A DNA stretch of 19,200 bases, from NCBI GenBank assembly GCA_016295245.1, contig JAEDLO010000026.1, positions 1 through 19,200 of the forward strand, read 5' to 3'. Position 1 is the stretch's first letter. Every line of letters begins with the position of its first letter. Shown here piece after piece: positions 13,381-19,200 of the stretch. The DNA is from Bacteroidales bacterium (GTDB taxonomy: Bacteria > Bacteroidota > Bacteroidia > Bacteroidales > UBA932). The position numbers and the translations under genes are program-made. The notes under the pieces are model-generated. The model made no database searches. It was given only the letters and a program-made list of their open reading frames with translations, and was not told the origin of the DNA.

Positions 13381-14625
13381 ATGAGACGAATCGCAACAAT
13401 ATTGTCTGCCCTGCTGCTTTTCAGCCTGAGCCTTCCGGCCCAGCGCGGGCGTTACGCTACCTTCCTTCGTGCGGTCGGTCTCTACTCGGAGGAACATTTC
13501 GCCGAGGCCGAAGCAATCTTCGAATCTCTCTATAAGGCGGACGACAGCGACGACGCGGTATGCTACTATCTTGGCCAGTGCGCAATTGCCTCCAACGATA
13601 TCGAAAAGGCCGAGAAATACCTCTCCGAAGCCGTTGCCATCGACAGCCTGAACCAGTGGTACCTCCAGTCACTGGCTTCCGTTTACAACGCTGGCGGCAA
13701 GATGCAGCAGGCGGCGGAGCTGTGCGAAAAACTCATCAAAATCAACCCCGGCCTCTACGGCAATGCCTATACCTACACCCTCTCAGGCGACCTCAATGCC
13801 AGCAGGATGCAGGATTCCCTTGCCCTCGGCTACTACCGACAGGCGCTTGAAGTCGAGCCGGACTACCCGCCGGCGCAGCTAGGCCGGTTGGAGGTTTTCC
13901 GAATGGCCGGCAAGTATGTCCAGTTCTTCGCCCAGCTTGAGGAATTCCTGCGCAACGGGCGTTGCGACACAGCGGTCAAGTGCGACTATATGGAGATGCT
14001 CTTCGAGCGCATAGACGCCCCGTTCTGGTGGGTTTGGGGCAAGCAGTTATCGCGCCTGGTGGACCTGCTTTGCGAGCTCCATCCCGAGGCGATCAAGGCC
14101 TGCAAGCTGAAGATGCAGGTCTGCTATATCAATGACGATACTGCCGGAGTCCTCGCGCAATGCGCTGAAATCGAGAAACTTGCCCGCGCTACCGGAGACA
14201 GCCTGTCGCTTGTCGAAGCCCTCTCCTCGCAGGGCGATGTCCTCTACCAGAACGGCGACCGCCGCAAGGCCTACAAAGCGTATGAAGCCGCGCTCAAGGT
14301 CGATCCCCTCTATGCGCCCGTTCTCAACAATTTCGCCTATTACCTCTCGGAAGAGCGGCGCAACCTGCGCAAAGCCCTGGAAATGAGCGCAGAAACAGTC
14401 AAGCAATACCCCGACAACGCCACCTATCTCGACACCTACGCCTGGATACTCCACCTCCTTGGCCGCTCGGCCGAGGCGAAGCCGTACTTCAAGCACGCGA
14501 TGCTCTATGGCGGCAAGGACAGCGATGTGGTGCTCGACCATTACGCTGAGGTGCTCGAAACCCTCGGGGAGAAGGACCTCGCCGTTTATTATCGTTCACT
14601 CGCCCAACAGAAAAGACAGAAATGA
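13381..14625 (+). CDS. Secreted tetratricopeptide-repeat protein
   Basis: A 414-residue protein with an N-terminal signal peptide (RRIATILSALLLFSLSLPAQ, residues 2-21, cleavage near LPA|Q) and no lipobox Cys. It is helical throughout, with TPR units at about 28-58, 57-91 (YYLGQCAIASNDIEKAEKYL), 92-125, 133-168, 282-318 (GDVLYQNGDRRKAYKAYEAA), 318-350 and 352-385. It is probably a periplasmic or outer-membrane scaffold. The stop overlaps the EnvC-like gene start as ATGA, so the two are translationally coupled and may work together in cell-wall remodelling. In some Bacteroidales I recall a DUF4292 lipoprotein gene between such a TPR gene and envC; it is absent here. The exact role is not known. 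Confidence 0.85.
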   Translation: MRRIATILSALLLFSLSLPAQRGRYATFLRAVGLYSEEHFAEAEAIFESLYKADDSDDAVCYYLGQCAIASNDIEKAEKYLSEAVAIDSLNQWYLQSLASVYNAGGKMQQAAELCEKLIKINPGLYGNAYTYTLSGDLNASRMQDSLALGYYRQALEVEPDYPPAQLGRLEVFRMAGKYVQFFAQLEEFLRNGRCDTAVKCDYMEMLFERIDAPFWWVWGKQLSRLVDLLCELHPEAIKACKLKMQVCYINDDTAGVLAQCAEIEKLARATGDSLSLVEALSSQGDVLYQNGDRRKAYKAYEAALKVDPLYAPVLNNFAYYLSEERRNLRKALEMSAETVKQYPDNATYLDTYAWILHLLGRSAEAKPYFKHAMLYGGKDSDVVLDHYAEVLETLGEKDLAVYYRSLAQQKRQK

Positions 14626-15836
14626 GACTACACATCCCTCTCGCAACCGCCCTGTGCGCCATTTTCCTGACCCTGCCCTTCGGCCTCGCCGCCCAGAATA
14701 CGGCCAAGCAGGAGTCGCGCCGTGCCCAGCTCGAGAAGGAGATAGCCCAGATAGAAAAGCAGCTGAAGGAGAATAGCCGCAAAAGCAGTAACGCCCTGAA
14801 TTCGCTCTCCCTGGTGCGTAAGAAGGTCTCCAACCGCAAGGCCCTGGTTGCGGAAAGCGACCGCCAAATCAAAGCCCTTGACGACTCGATTGCCAGTCGC
14901 GGACGCAAGGCGGCGATGCTCCAGGCCCGCCTCGATACCTTTACCTTATATTACAATCGCCTCGTCCACAATGCCTACAAGAACCGTGACGCCCGCGTGT
15001 GGTATATGTACCTGCTCTCGAGCGAGTCGCTCTCGCAGGCGGTCAACCGCTACTCTTACCTGCGCAGCCTTTCCTCGACGATGAACACCCAGGCCACGAG
15101 GATACAGCAGGCGAGGACGCAGCTGAGTGCCGAAATGGACTCGCTGGGCGTGCTTCGCGCCAATGCCGCAATGGTGCGCGAGTCGCGTGCCAGGGATCTG
15201 GAGAACCTCCGCAAGGAAGAGCGCCAGGGCGACAAGCTCGTCGCCGAGCTCAAGAAGGACAAGAAGCGCTACCAGTCCCAGCTCAATACCAAGAAGAAGC
15301 AGGTCGAGGCCCTGAACAAGGAAATCGAAAGGATAATCGCCCAGGCAATGGCCGAGGCCAAGAAGGCCCAGAAGTCATCCGGCGGCTCGTCCAAGACGGC
15401 TTCAAGGCCTATCGACTACAAACTCTCCGGCCAGTTCGAGTCCAACAAGGGTAAGCTCCCGTGGCCGGCAGACGGTCCTGTGGTCGAGAAGTTCGGCCGC
15501 CACAACCACCCAATCTACACAAACATCGTGATGCCGGCCAACAACGGTATCGACATAGGCCTTTCTGCCGGCGACCCGGTTCTTGCCGTCTTCGACGGGG
15601 AAGTTCGCAAGGTCATAGTGATGCCGGGCTACAACAAGTGCGTGCTCGTCCAGCACGGAGGCTATTTCAGCTTCTACTGCAAGCTTGGGGACGTGTCCGT
15701 CAAGGCCGGGGACAAGGTGAAGACCGGCGGCCGCATCGGTACGGTCGCAAGCATAGGGAACCAGACCCAGCTCCACTTCGAGGTATGGAAAGAAACCACC
15801 CCTCAAAATCCTGAGAGTTGGCTCCGTCCACGATAA
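14622..15836 (+). CDS. EnvC-like murein hydrolase activator, coiled coil plus degenerate LytM (M23) domain
   Basis: A 404-residue protein. The signal peptide covers residues 1-24 (cleavage GLAA|Q). A long coiled coil at about 28-250, rich in Lys, Glu, Gln and Arg, is split by a hydrophobic stretch at about 105-150. The C-terminal LytM domain (about 275-404) retains the fold, including WPADGPVVEKFG and AGDPVLAVFDGEV. The zinc ligands are mostly lost: the HxxxD histidine is Asn307 (Asp311 kept), the central His is Lys354, and the first His of HxH is Gln383 (His385 kept). E. coli EnvC is likewise inactive and activates N-acetylmuramoyl-L-alanine amidases at division. An amidase-activating role in the periplasm is therefore inferred. 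It is coupled to the TPR gene by ATGA and ends 10 nt from the convergent phosphopantetheinyl transferase gene. Confidence 0.9.
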   Translation: MRLHIPLATALCAIFLTLPFGLAAQNTAKQESRRAQLEKEIAQIEKQLKENSRKSSNALNSLSLVRKKVSNRKALVAESDRQIKALDDSIASRGRKAAMLQARLDTFTLYYNRLVHNAYKNRDARVWYMYLLSSESLSQAVNRYSYLRSLSSTMNTQATRIQQARTQLSAEMDSLGVLRANAAMVRESRARDLENLRKEERQGDKLVAELKKDKKRYQSQLNTKKKQVEALNKEIERIIAQAMAEAKKAQKSSGGSSKTASRPIDYKLSGQFESNKGKLPWPADGPVVEKFGRHNHPIYTNIVMPANNGIDIGLSAGDPVLAVFDGEVRKVIVMPGYNKCVLVQHGGYFSFYCKLGDVSVKAGDKVKTGGRIGTVASIGNQTQLHFEVWKETTPQNPESWLRPR

Positions 15837-15846
15837 AGATTGAGAA

Positions 15847-16488
15847 TTAAGCTGCCACCCAGACCAGAACGTGGCGGTCGAAGGTGATGTAGTGAAGCTC
15901 GAGTTCTTCCTCGTAGCCGTCCTTCTGGGTGAAGGTCGCATCGAGTTCACCTTCGCCTTTCACCCTGAATTCCTCCACTTCAATCTGTTCCGCGAAGTCC
16001 ACGTTGAATTGGGACATTTTCTTGTAGATAGCTTCCTTGGCGCACCAGTAGATTGCCAGCTGCTCGTTTCTCTTGTCCTCGTCGAGATCCTCAATCTCGT
16101 CCTCGGAAAGGGCTTTCTTCTCAACTGCGGAGAAGTCCCTGTCGAGAGATTCGCAGTCCACACCTACCTCAATGGTGTCGTTCAGCAGCACTGCCACATA
16201 CTTGTTGGTATGGGTGATGCTGATGTTCATCGCCGAGTTCTCGATGTAAGGCTTGCCGTTATCGTGGTGGCTGAGATAAACCTTCTCTTCGAACAGTGCG
16301 TCGAGAAGGGCTCTTACCGCAAGCTTCTGCTTGCGAAGGGATTCACTTTTGATATAAGAGATTTCCTCAAGTTCATCTGATGGAATTGAGGAGAGCTGGC
16401 GGAGTTCCGCTTCAGTCTCTGTAATTTGCCAGACTCCGAGTTTCGAGTGATAATCGTCGTCCAGATCTTTGATAAGATATAGGGCCAT
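15847..16488 (-). CDS. 4'-phosphopantetheinyl transferase superfamily protein (Sfp-like)
   Basis: A 213-residue protein. Family motifs are in order: NGKPYI (77-82), ISITHT (89-94), VGVDCE (108-113, with magnesium-binding Asp111 and Glu113) and WCAKEAIYKK (148-157, with the catalytic Lys/Glu). It would transfer phosphopantetheine from CoA to a Ser of a carrier protein in the cytosol. Two-domain size and motifs fit the Sfp/HetI group rather than the shorter AcpS group. I chose ATG 16488 since the fold begins there and a perfect -7 box lies 17 nt upstream; the longer in-frame start at 16554 would place 22 unusual residues in front and run through the promoter. No carrier-protein or synthase gene is nearby, so the target may be the primary acyl carrier protein. 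Confidence 0.9.
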   Translation of the reverse strand: MALYLIKDLDDDYHSKLGVWQITETEAELRQLSSIPSDELEEISYIKSESLRKQKLAVRALLDALFEEKVYLSHHDNGKPYIENSAMNISITHTNKYVAVLLNDTIEVGVDCESLDRDFSAVEKKALSEDEIEDLDEDKRNEQLAIYWCAKEAIYKKMSQFNVDFAEQIEVEEFRVKGEGELDATFTQKDGYEEELELHYITFDRHVLVWVAA

Positions 16489-16505
16489 AAAAATTTTATA
16501 ACGCA

Positions 16506-16513
16506 CAAAGATA
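16506..16513 (-). promoter_or_regulatory. -7 box of the phosphopantetheinyl transferase gene
   Basis: On the minus strand TATCTTTG is a perfect TAnnTTTG box, 17 nt upstream of the ATG at 16488, giving a leader of about 10 nt. No convincing -33 TTTG was found. It lies back-to-back with the malate dehydrogenase promoter, 13 bp away. Confidence 0.6.
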
Positions 16514-16526
16514 ATGAATAATTCCG

Positions 16527-16534
16527 TATATTTG
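16527..16534 (+). promoter_or_regulatory. -7 box of malate dehydrogenase
   Basis: TATATTTG is a perfect TAnnTTTG box. The predicted transcript start is near 16540, leaving a leader of about 30 nt that holds a 9-codon ORF. No matching -33 box was seen. Confidence 0.6.
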
Positions 16535-16543
16535 TACCGCTTT

Positions 16544-16573
16544 ATGCTGAACATAAATATTCATACACCATGA
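16544..16573 (+). CDS. Possible 9-codon leader peptide overlapping the mdh start
   Basis: ATG at 16544 opens MLNINIHTP, stopping at TGA 16571-16573, which overlaps the mdh ATG (16570-16572) as ATGA. It begins 9 nt after the -7 box, so it would be the near-leaderless first start of the mRNA. The architecture matches the leader ORF before the TolC-like gene, but chance cannot be excluded. Confidence 0.25.
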   Translation: MLNINIHTP

Positions 16574-17562
16574 AATATCTTACAAACGAAAAACTGCTCA
16601 TCGTCGGCGCCGGCGGAGCAATCGGTTCAAATGTGGCCCAGAGCGCCCTTATGCTCGGTCTTACTCCAAACATTTGTCTTTATGATATCTTTGAACCGGG
16701 TGTTCACGGTGTCGCTGAGGAAATGTGCCATTGCGCTTTCGAAGGCGCAAACATTACCTGGACGACAGACCCCGAGACTGCATTCACTGATGCAAAGTAC
16801 ATCATTTCGTCAGGTGGTGCCCCTCGCAAGGAGGGTATGACTCGTGAAGATCTTCTCAAGGGCAACTGCCAGATCGCCGCTGAGTTCGGCGACCTCATCA
16901 AGAAGTACTGCCCTGACGTAAAGCACGTGGTTGTGATTTTCAACCCTGCTGACGTGACCGCTCTCACCGCCCTGATTCACTCGGGCCTCAAGGCTGACCA
17001 GCTCACCTCTCTTGCTGCCCTCGACAGCACCCGTCTCCAGGAGGCTATCGCAGCCTACTGCGGCGTGCCTCAGTCAAAGGTGGAGAACGCTCGCACCTAC
17101 GGCGGACACGGCGAGGCTATGGCAGTTTTCGCATCCAAGATTACCGTTGACGGCAAGCCTCTCGCAGACTTCCAGATTCCTGCTGACAAGTGGGAGGAGA
17201 TCAAGCACGACACCGTCCAGGGTGGCTCAAAGATCATCAAGCTTCGTGGCCGCAGCTCGTTCCAGAGCCCTGCATATCAGGCTGTCAAGATGATTGAGGC
17301 TGCAATGGGTGGCGCCGAGTTCTACTGGCCTGCAGGCTGCTATGTCAACTGCGACAAGTGCGGCTACAAGAACGTGATGATGGCGATGCCTACAACCATC
17401 GATGCAAGCGGAGTTCACTTCACCGCTCCTGCCGGCACCGAGGCTGAGATGGCAGATCTCAACGCTTCTTACGAGCACCTCTGCAAGATGCGCGACGAGA
17501 TTATCTCTCTGGGCATCATCCCTGCAGTTGAGGATTGGGGCACAATGAACCCTAACCTCTAG
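16570..17562 (+). CDS. mdh: Malate dehydrogenase (LDH/MDH superfamily)
   Basis: A 330-residue cytosolic enzyme interconverting malate and oxaloacetate with NAD(H). The N-terminal Rossmann motif is LIVGAGGAIGSN (10-21), and Asp39 in CLYDI would bind the adenosine ribose, favouring NAD. The mobile substrate loop is GGAPRKEGMTREDLL (82-96) with its Arg pair, followed by FNPADV (124-129), LDSTRLQ (151-157) and the catalytic His180 in YGGHGE. The length and the N-terminus (KYLTNEKLLIVGAGG) match the roughly 330-residue form in Prevotella/Porphyromonas/Alistipes-like genomes rather than the 313-residue Bacteroides form, by memory of the families. In these anaerobes it feeds the fumarate/succinate branch. 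It is monocistronic, with its own promoter and a strong terminator. The downstream TATTTTGC element overlaps its stop. Confidence 0.93.
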   Translation: MKYLTNEKLLIVGAGGAIGSNVAQSALMLGLTPNICLYDIFEPGVHGVAEEMCHCAFEGANITWTTDPETAFTDAKYIISSGGAPRKEGMTREDLLKGNCQIAAEFGDLIKKYCPDVKHVVVIFNPADVTALTALIHSGLKADQLTSLAALDSTRLQEAIAAYCGVPQSKVENARTYGGHGEAMAVFASKITVDGKPLADFQIPADKWEEIKHDTVQGGSKIIKLRGRSSFQSPAYQAVKMIEAAMGGAEFYWPAGCYVNCDKCGYKNVMMAMPTTIDASGVHFTAPAGTEAEMADLNASYEHLCKMRDEIISLGIIPAVEDWGTMNPNL

Positions 17563-17588
17563 TATTTTGCACTCTACGGGCTTACGCC
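17561..17588 (+). other. TATTTTGC element plus hairpin downstream of mdh
   Basis: AGTATTTTGCACTCT (17561-17575) overlaps the mdh TAG stop and is identical to the 15-mer after comM. It is followed two bases later by a short GGGC/GCCC hairpin around TTAC (17578-17589). It precedes, and is separate from, the T-run terminator at 17599-17628. Confidence 0.4.
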
Positions 17589-17598
17589 CAAACAATAC

Positions 17599-17628
17599 AA
17601 GACCGGCTTCACCGCCGGTCTTTTTTTT
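17599..17628 (+). terminator. Rho-independent terminator of mdh
   Basis: The 9-bp stem AAGACCGGC/GCCGGTCTT (17599-17607 with 17614-17622) has a 6-nt loop and eight T residues following at 17621-17628. It lies 37 nt after the mdh stop. In the reverse direction the stem is followed by the moderately T-rich TTGTATTGTT, so it may also serve the convergent trmN6 transcript. Confidence 0.92.
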
Positions 17629-17690
17629 GACAAGCTTTGAGGCGCTGCGAGCGTGGCGGCTTGCGTCCCCCGCTGGAGCTTAGCCGGGCG

Positions 17691-18410
17691 CTATAGGTAG
17701 AAGTCGCGGGTGAGTTCGGAGTAGGCGGCGCTGCGGCGGTCCCCGTCCTGGAGAACGAGCGTCTGCTCTTCGACTTGGGTGCGGGTGAATGAAAATTCGG
17801 CAATCAGTCGGCGGAACGGCTTGCGCTCAGTGGTCTTGATGCTCATCAGGCGGAAAGGGTAGAGCCCGAAAGAAGCGGCGCAGCGCAGCAGTTCCTCACG
17901 CTGCTCATAGGGCAGCACCAGCGAAAGGCGGCCCTGCGGTGCGAGATTGGTGGCGCAGAAGGCGCAGATTTCGCGATAGGACAGCGTCCGGGTGTGGCGC
18001 GCAGGTGCTTTGCGCGGATCCGGATTGAGCAGGGAATTGTCGTAGAATGGCGGGTTGGAGAAGATATGGTCATAGCTGGATGCCGTGGCGGCGAAGTCGC
18101 GGAAATCCGCCCAGATGCACTCCAGGCTGCCCGCCCAGGGTGAACGCGCGAAGTTCTCCGAGGCCTCCTGCGCCGACGGGCCGTCAAGCTCCACAGCGTC
18201 AATCCTGCACGCGTCCGCGCCCAGGTCGCAAAGGCGCTGCGCCGCCATAAGGGCAATCACGCCCCCGCCCGTGCCGATGTCCAGCAGCCTCTGGCCTGCC
18301 TGCGCTCGCAAAGACATCGCGCTGCCCAGCAGGACAGCGTCGGTGCCCACTTTCAGGGCAGCTCGCTCATTGCTCAGCGAAAATCTCTTGAACCTAAACA
18401 AAGAGGCCAT
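17691..18410 (-). CDS. trmN6: tRNA1(Val) (adenine(37)-N6)-methyltransferase-like protein (TrmN6/YfiC)
   Basis: A 239-residue Rossmann methyltransferase. The N-terminus FRFKRFSLSNERAALKVGTD (residues 5-24) is the TrmN6/YfiC signature. SAM motif I is LLDIGTGGG (42-50), the acidic motif II is VELD (73-76), and the catalytic SNPPF motif of N6-adenine methyltransferases is at 118-122. E. coli TrmN6 methylates A37 of tRNA1(Val) in the cytosol; the same substrate is inferred here. The start overlaps the end of lolD by 17 nt, so it depends on the lolD transcript and probably on translational coupling. This and tsaE are two separate tRNA-position-37 genes in the window. Confidence 0.9.
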   Translation of the reverse strand: MASLFRFKRFSLSNERAALKVGTDAVLLGSAMSLRAQAGQRLLDIGTGGGVIALMAAQRLCDLGADACRIDAVELDGPSAQEASENFARSPWAGSLECIWADFRDFAATASSYDHIFSNPPFYDNSLLNPDPRKAPARHTRTLSYREICAFCATNLAPQGRLSLVLPYEQREELLRCAASFGLYPFRLMSIKTTERKPFRRLIAEFSFTRTQVEEQTLVLQDGDRRSAAYSELTRDFYL

Positions 18411-19047
18411 CCTTCATCTTCAGGCAGCGGTCGCACAGGGCGCCGAGTTCGGGGTCGTGGGTAACAATGATGATGGTCTGGCCGGTACGCTCGCGCAAAT
18501 CCAGGAAGACCTTGTGGATCTCCTGCTTGGTCGCGGAATCCAGGTTGCCTGTCGGCTCATCGGCAAAGACGATGGCGGGGTCGTTGACCAGCGCACGCGC
18601 GATTGCGACCCTCTGCTGCTCTCCTCCTGAGAGCTCAGATGGCTTATGGTCCGCGCGCTCCGGGAGACCCAGCTGCTCAAGCAGGCTCAGAGCCTTCCGG
18701 CGGGCCTGCTTCTGACCCTCGCCTGCAATCATCGCGGGAATCATCACATTCTCCGCCGCGGTGAATTCGGGCAGGAGATGATTGGCCTGGAACACGAAGC
18801 CGATGCGGCTTCCCCTGAAACGGGTAAGCTTGTCGCCCTTGAGGGCAAGCGCGTCCGTTCCGTCAATCAGAAGCGAGCCGCTGTCAGGAGAAGACAGGGT
18901 CCCGAGAATCTGGAGCAGGGTAGTCTTGCCCGCGCCCGAGGCACCCATAATCGCAAGAATCTCGCCCTTTTCCACGGACAGGCTTATCCCCTTCAGCACT
19001 TCAAGGCGGCCGAAAGACTTGTGGATATTGTCTGCTTGGAGTATCAT
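18394..19047 (-). CDS. lolD: LolD-like ABC transporter ATP-binding protein
   Basis: A 217-residue ATPase with every ABC motif intact: Walker A GASGAGKT (35-42), Q-loop Gln87, signature LSGGEQQR (139-146), Walker B IVFADEP (159-165), D-loop GNLD (167-170) and H-loop His197. The sequence FADEPTGNLD and the size place it in the MacB/LolD/FtsE group, best matching LolD, the ATPase of the LolCDE complex that releases lipoproteins from the inner membrane. No LolC/E-type permease is adjacent; its downstream partner is trmN6. Assignment as LolD rather than another MacB-type ATPase is likely but not certain. A -7 box ends 5 nt before the start codon. Confidence 0.88.
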   Translation of the reverse strand: MILQADNIHKSFGRLEVLKGISLSVEKGEILAIMGASGAGKTTLLQILGTLSSPDSGSLLIDGTDALALKGDKLTRFRGSRIGFVFQANHLLPEFTAAENVMIPAMIAGEGQKQARRKALSLLEQLGLPERADHKPSELSGGEQQRVAIARALVNDPAIVFADEPTGNLDSATKQEIHKVFLDLRERTGQTIIIVTHDPELGALCDRCLKMKDGLFV

Positions 19048-19052
19048 CAGTT

Positions 19053-19060
19053 CAAAGGTA
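19053..19060 (-). promoter_or_regulatory. -7 box of lolD-trmN6, implying a leaderless mRNA
   Basis: On the minus strand TACCTTTG is a perfect TAnnTTTG box. Only AACTG separates it from the ATG, so transcription should start at or just inside the start codon. No -33 TTTG at the usual distance. Confidence 0.5.
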
Positions 19061-19100
19061 TTAAGAATGTTTTGAAAAAGTTAAAAATTCTCCGAAAAAT

Positions 19101-19131
19101 TTTGATTTTTACAAAATCGCCCGTATATTTG
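19101..19131 (+). promoter_or_regulatory. Consensus promoter of tRNA-Pro
   Basis: TTTG at 19101-19104, a 19-nt spacer and TATATTTG at 19124-19131 match the Bacteroidetes consensus at every defined base. The tRNA begins 19 nt after the -7 box. An inverted repeat CCCGTAT (19120-19126) with ATACGGG (19139-19145) flanks the box and the predicted transcript start. Confidence 0.8.
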
Positions 19132-19149
19132 CAATCCCATACGGGAATT

Positions 19150-19200
19150 CGGGGTGTGGCGCAGTTGGCTAGCGCATCTGGTTTGGGACCAGAGGGTCCT
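19150..19200 (+). tRNA. tRNA-Pro (TGG), 3' end cut by the window
   Basis: Begins CGGGGTG with a D arm containing GCGCAGTTGGCTAGCGC. The anticodon stem TCTGG/CCAGA encloses TTTGGGA with anticodon TGG (Pro). The T arm and 3' acceptor strand lie beyond the window. A consensus promoter lies directly upstream. Confidence 0.93.

Noticed and set aside
14047..14541. Minus-strand frame of 164 codons inside the TPR gene
   Set aside because: Val/Gly/Leu-rich mirror of the TPR coding sequence, with no recognisable fold or regulatory signal.
16489..16554. N-terminal extension of the phosphopantetheinyl transferase
   Set aside because: It would be read through its own -7 box, and the family fold begins at the ATG at 16488.
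1..19200. Search for CRISPR arrays, insertion sequences, integrases and tRNA-end duplications
   Set aside because: No regularly spaced repeats, transposase or integrase genes, or second copy of the tRNA-Ala 3' end were seen by eye; this is not a computed search.

Overview
The window looks like chromosomal DNA of an uncultured or lesser-known member of the Bacteroidales (Bacteroidota). The evidence is: repeated TAnnTTTG -7 promoter boxes, sometimes with a TTTG -33 box 19 nt upstream; little Shine-Dalgarno signal; tRNA genes without an encoded CCA; a LruC/DUF4842-type lipoprotein; an ECF sigma factor next to an inner-membrane/outer-membrane fusion protein; and the roughly 330-residue type of malate dehydrogenase found in Prevotella/Porphyromonas/Alistipes-like genomes. 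I cannot name a genus from the sequence alone. Base composition by eye is more A+T-rich in roughly the first 8 kb than in the second half.

Layout. 1-185: the end of tRNA-Ile(GAT), tRNA-Ala(TGC) and a strong terminator. 217-2418: a large LruC-domain lipoprotein with its own promoter. 2553-8000: a TetR-family repressor diverging from a four-gene efflux operon (TolC-like outer membrane factor, HlyD-like adaptor, two ABC-2-type permeases). The shared promoter carries a palindrome overlapping the -7 box, and no ATPase gene is present in the operon. 8001-8225: a hairpin-rich intergenic stretch. 8226-10239: divergent comM (YifB) and tsaE. 10236-13310, minus strand: an ECF sigma factor, a protein joining a cytoplasmic N-terminus and one membrane helix to a C-terminal beta-barrel, and a lipoprotein. 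13381-15836, plus strand: a secreted TPR protein translationally coupled to an EnvC-like LytM protein with degenerate zinc ligands. 15847-17562: a phosphopantetheinyl transferase diverging from malate dehydrogenase. 17691-19047, minus strand: lolD overlapping trmN6. 19150-end: the start of tRNA-Pro(TGG) with a textbook promoter.

Most genes are housekeeping or envelope functions. The accessory-looking parts are the repressor/efflux module and the sigma/fusion-protein/lipoprotein module, which is plausibly a cell-envelope signalling unit. Beyond the genes, the sequence shows several -7 boxes so close to the start codon that the mRNAs should be leaderless, two 8-9-codon leader ORFs whose stop overlaps the next start as ATGA (tolC-like gene and mdh), and a shared TATTTTGC-plus-hairpin element just after the stop codons of three genes. 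No CRISPR array, insertion sequence, integrase or rRNA gene was seen.
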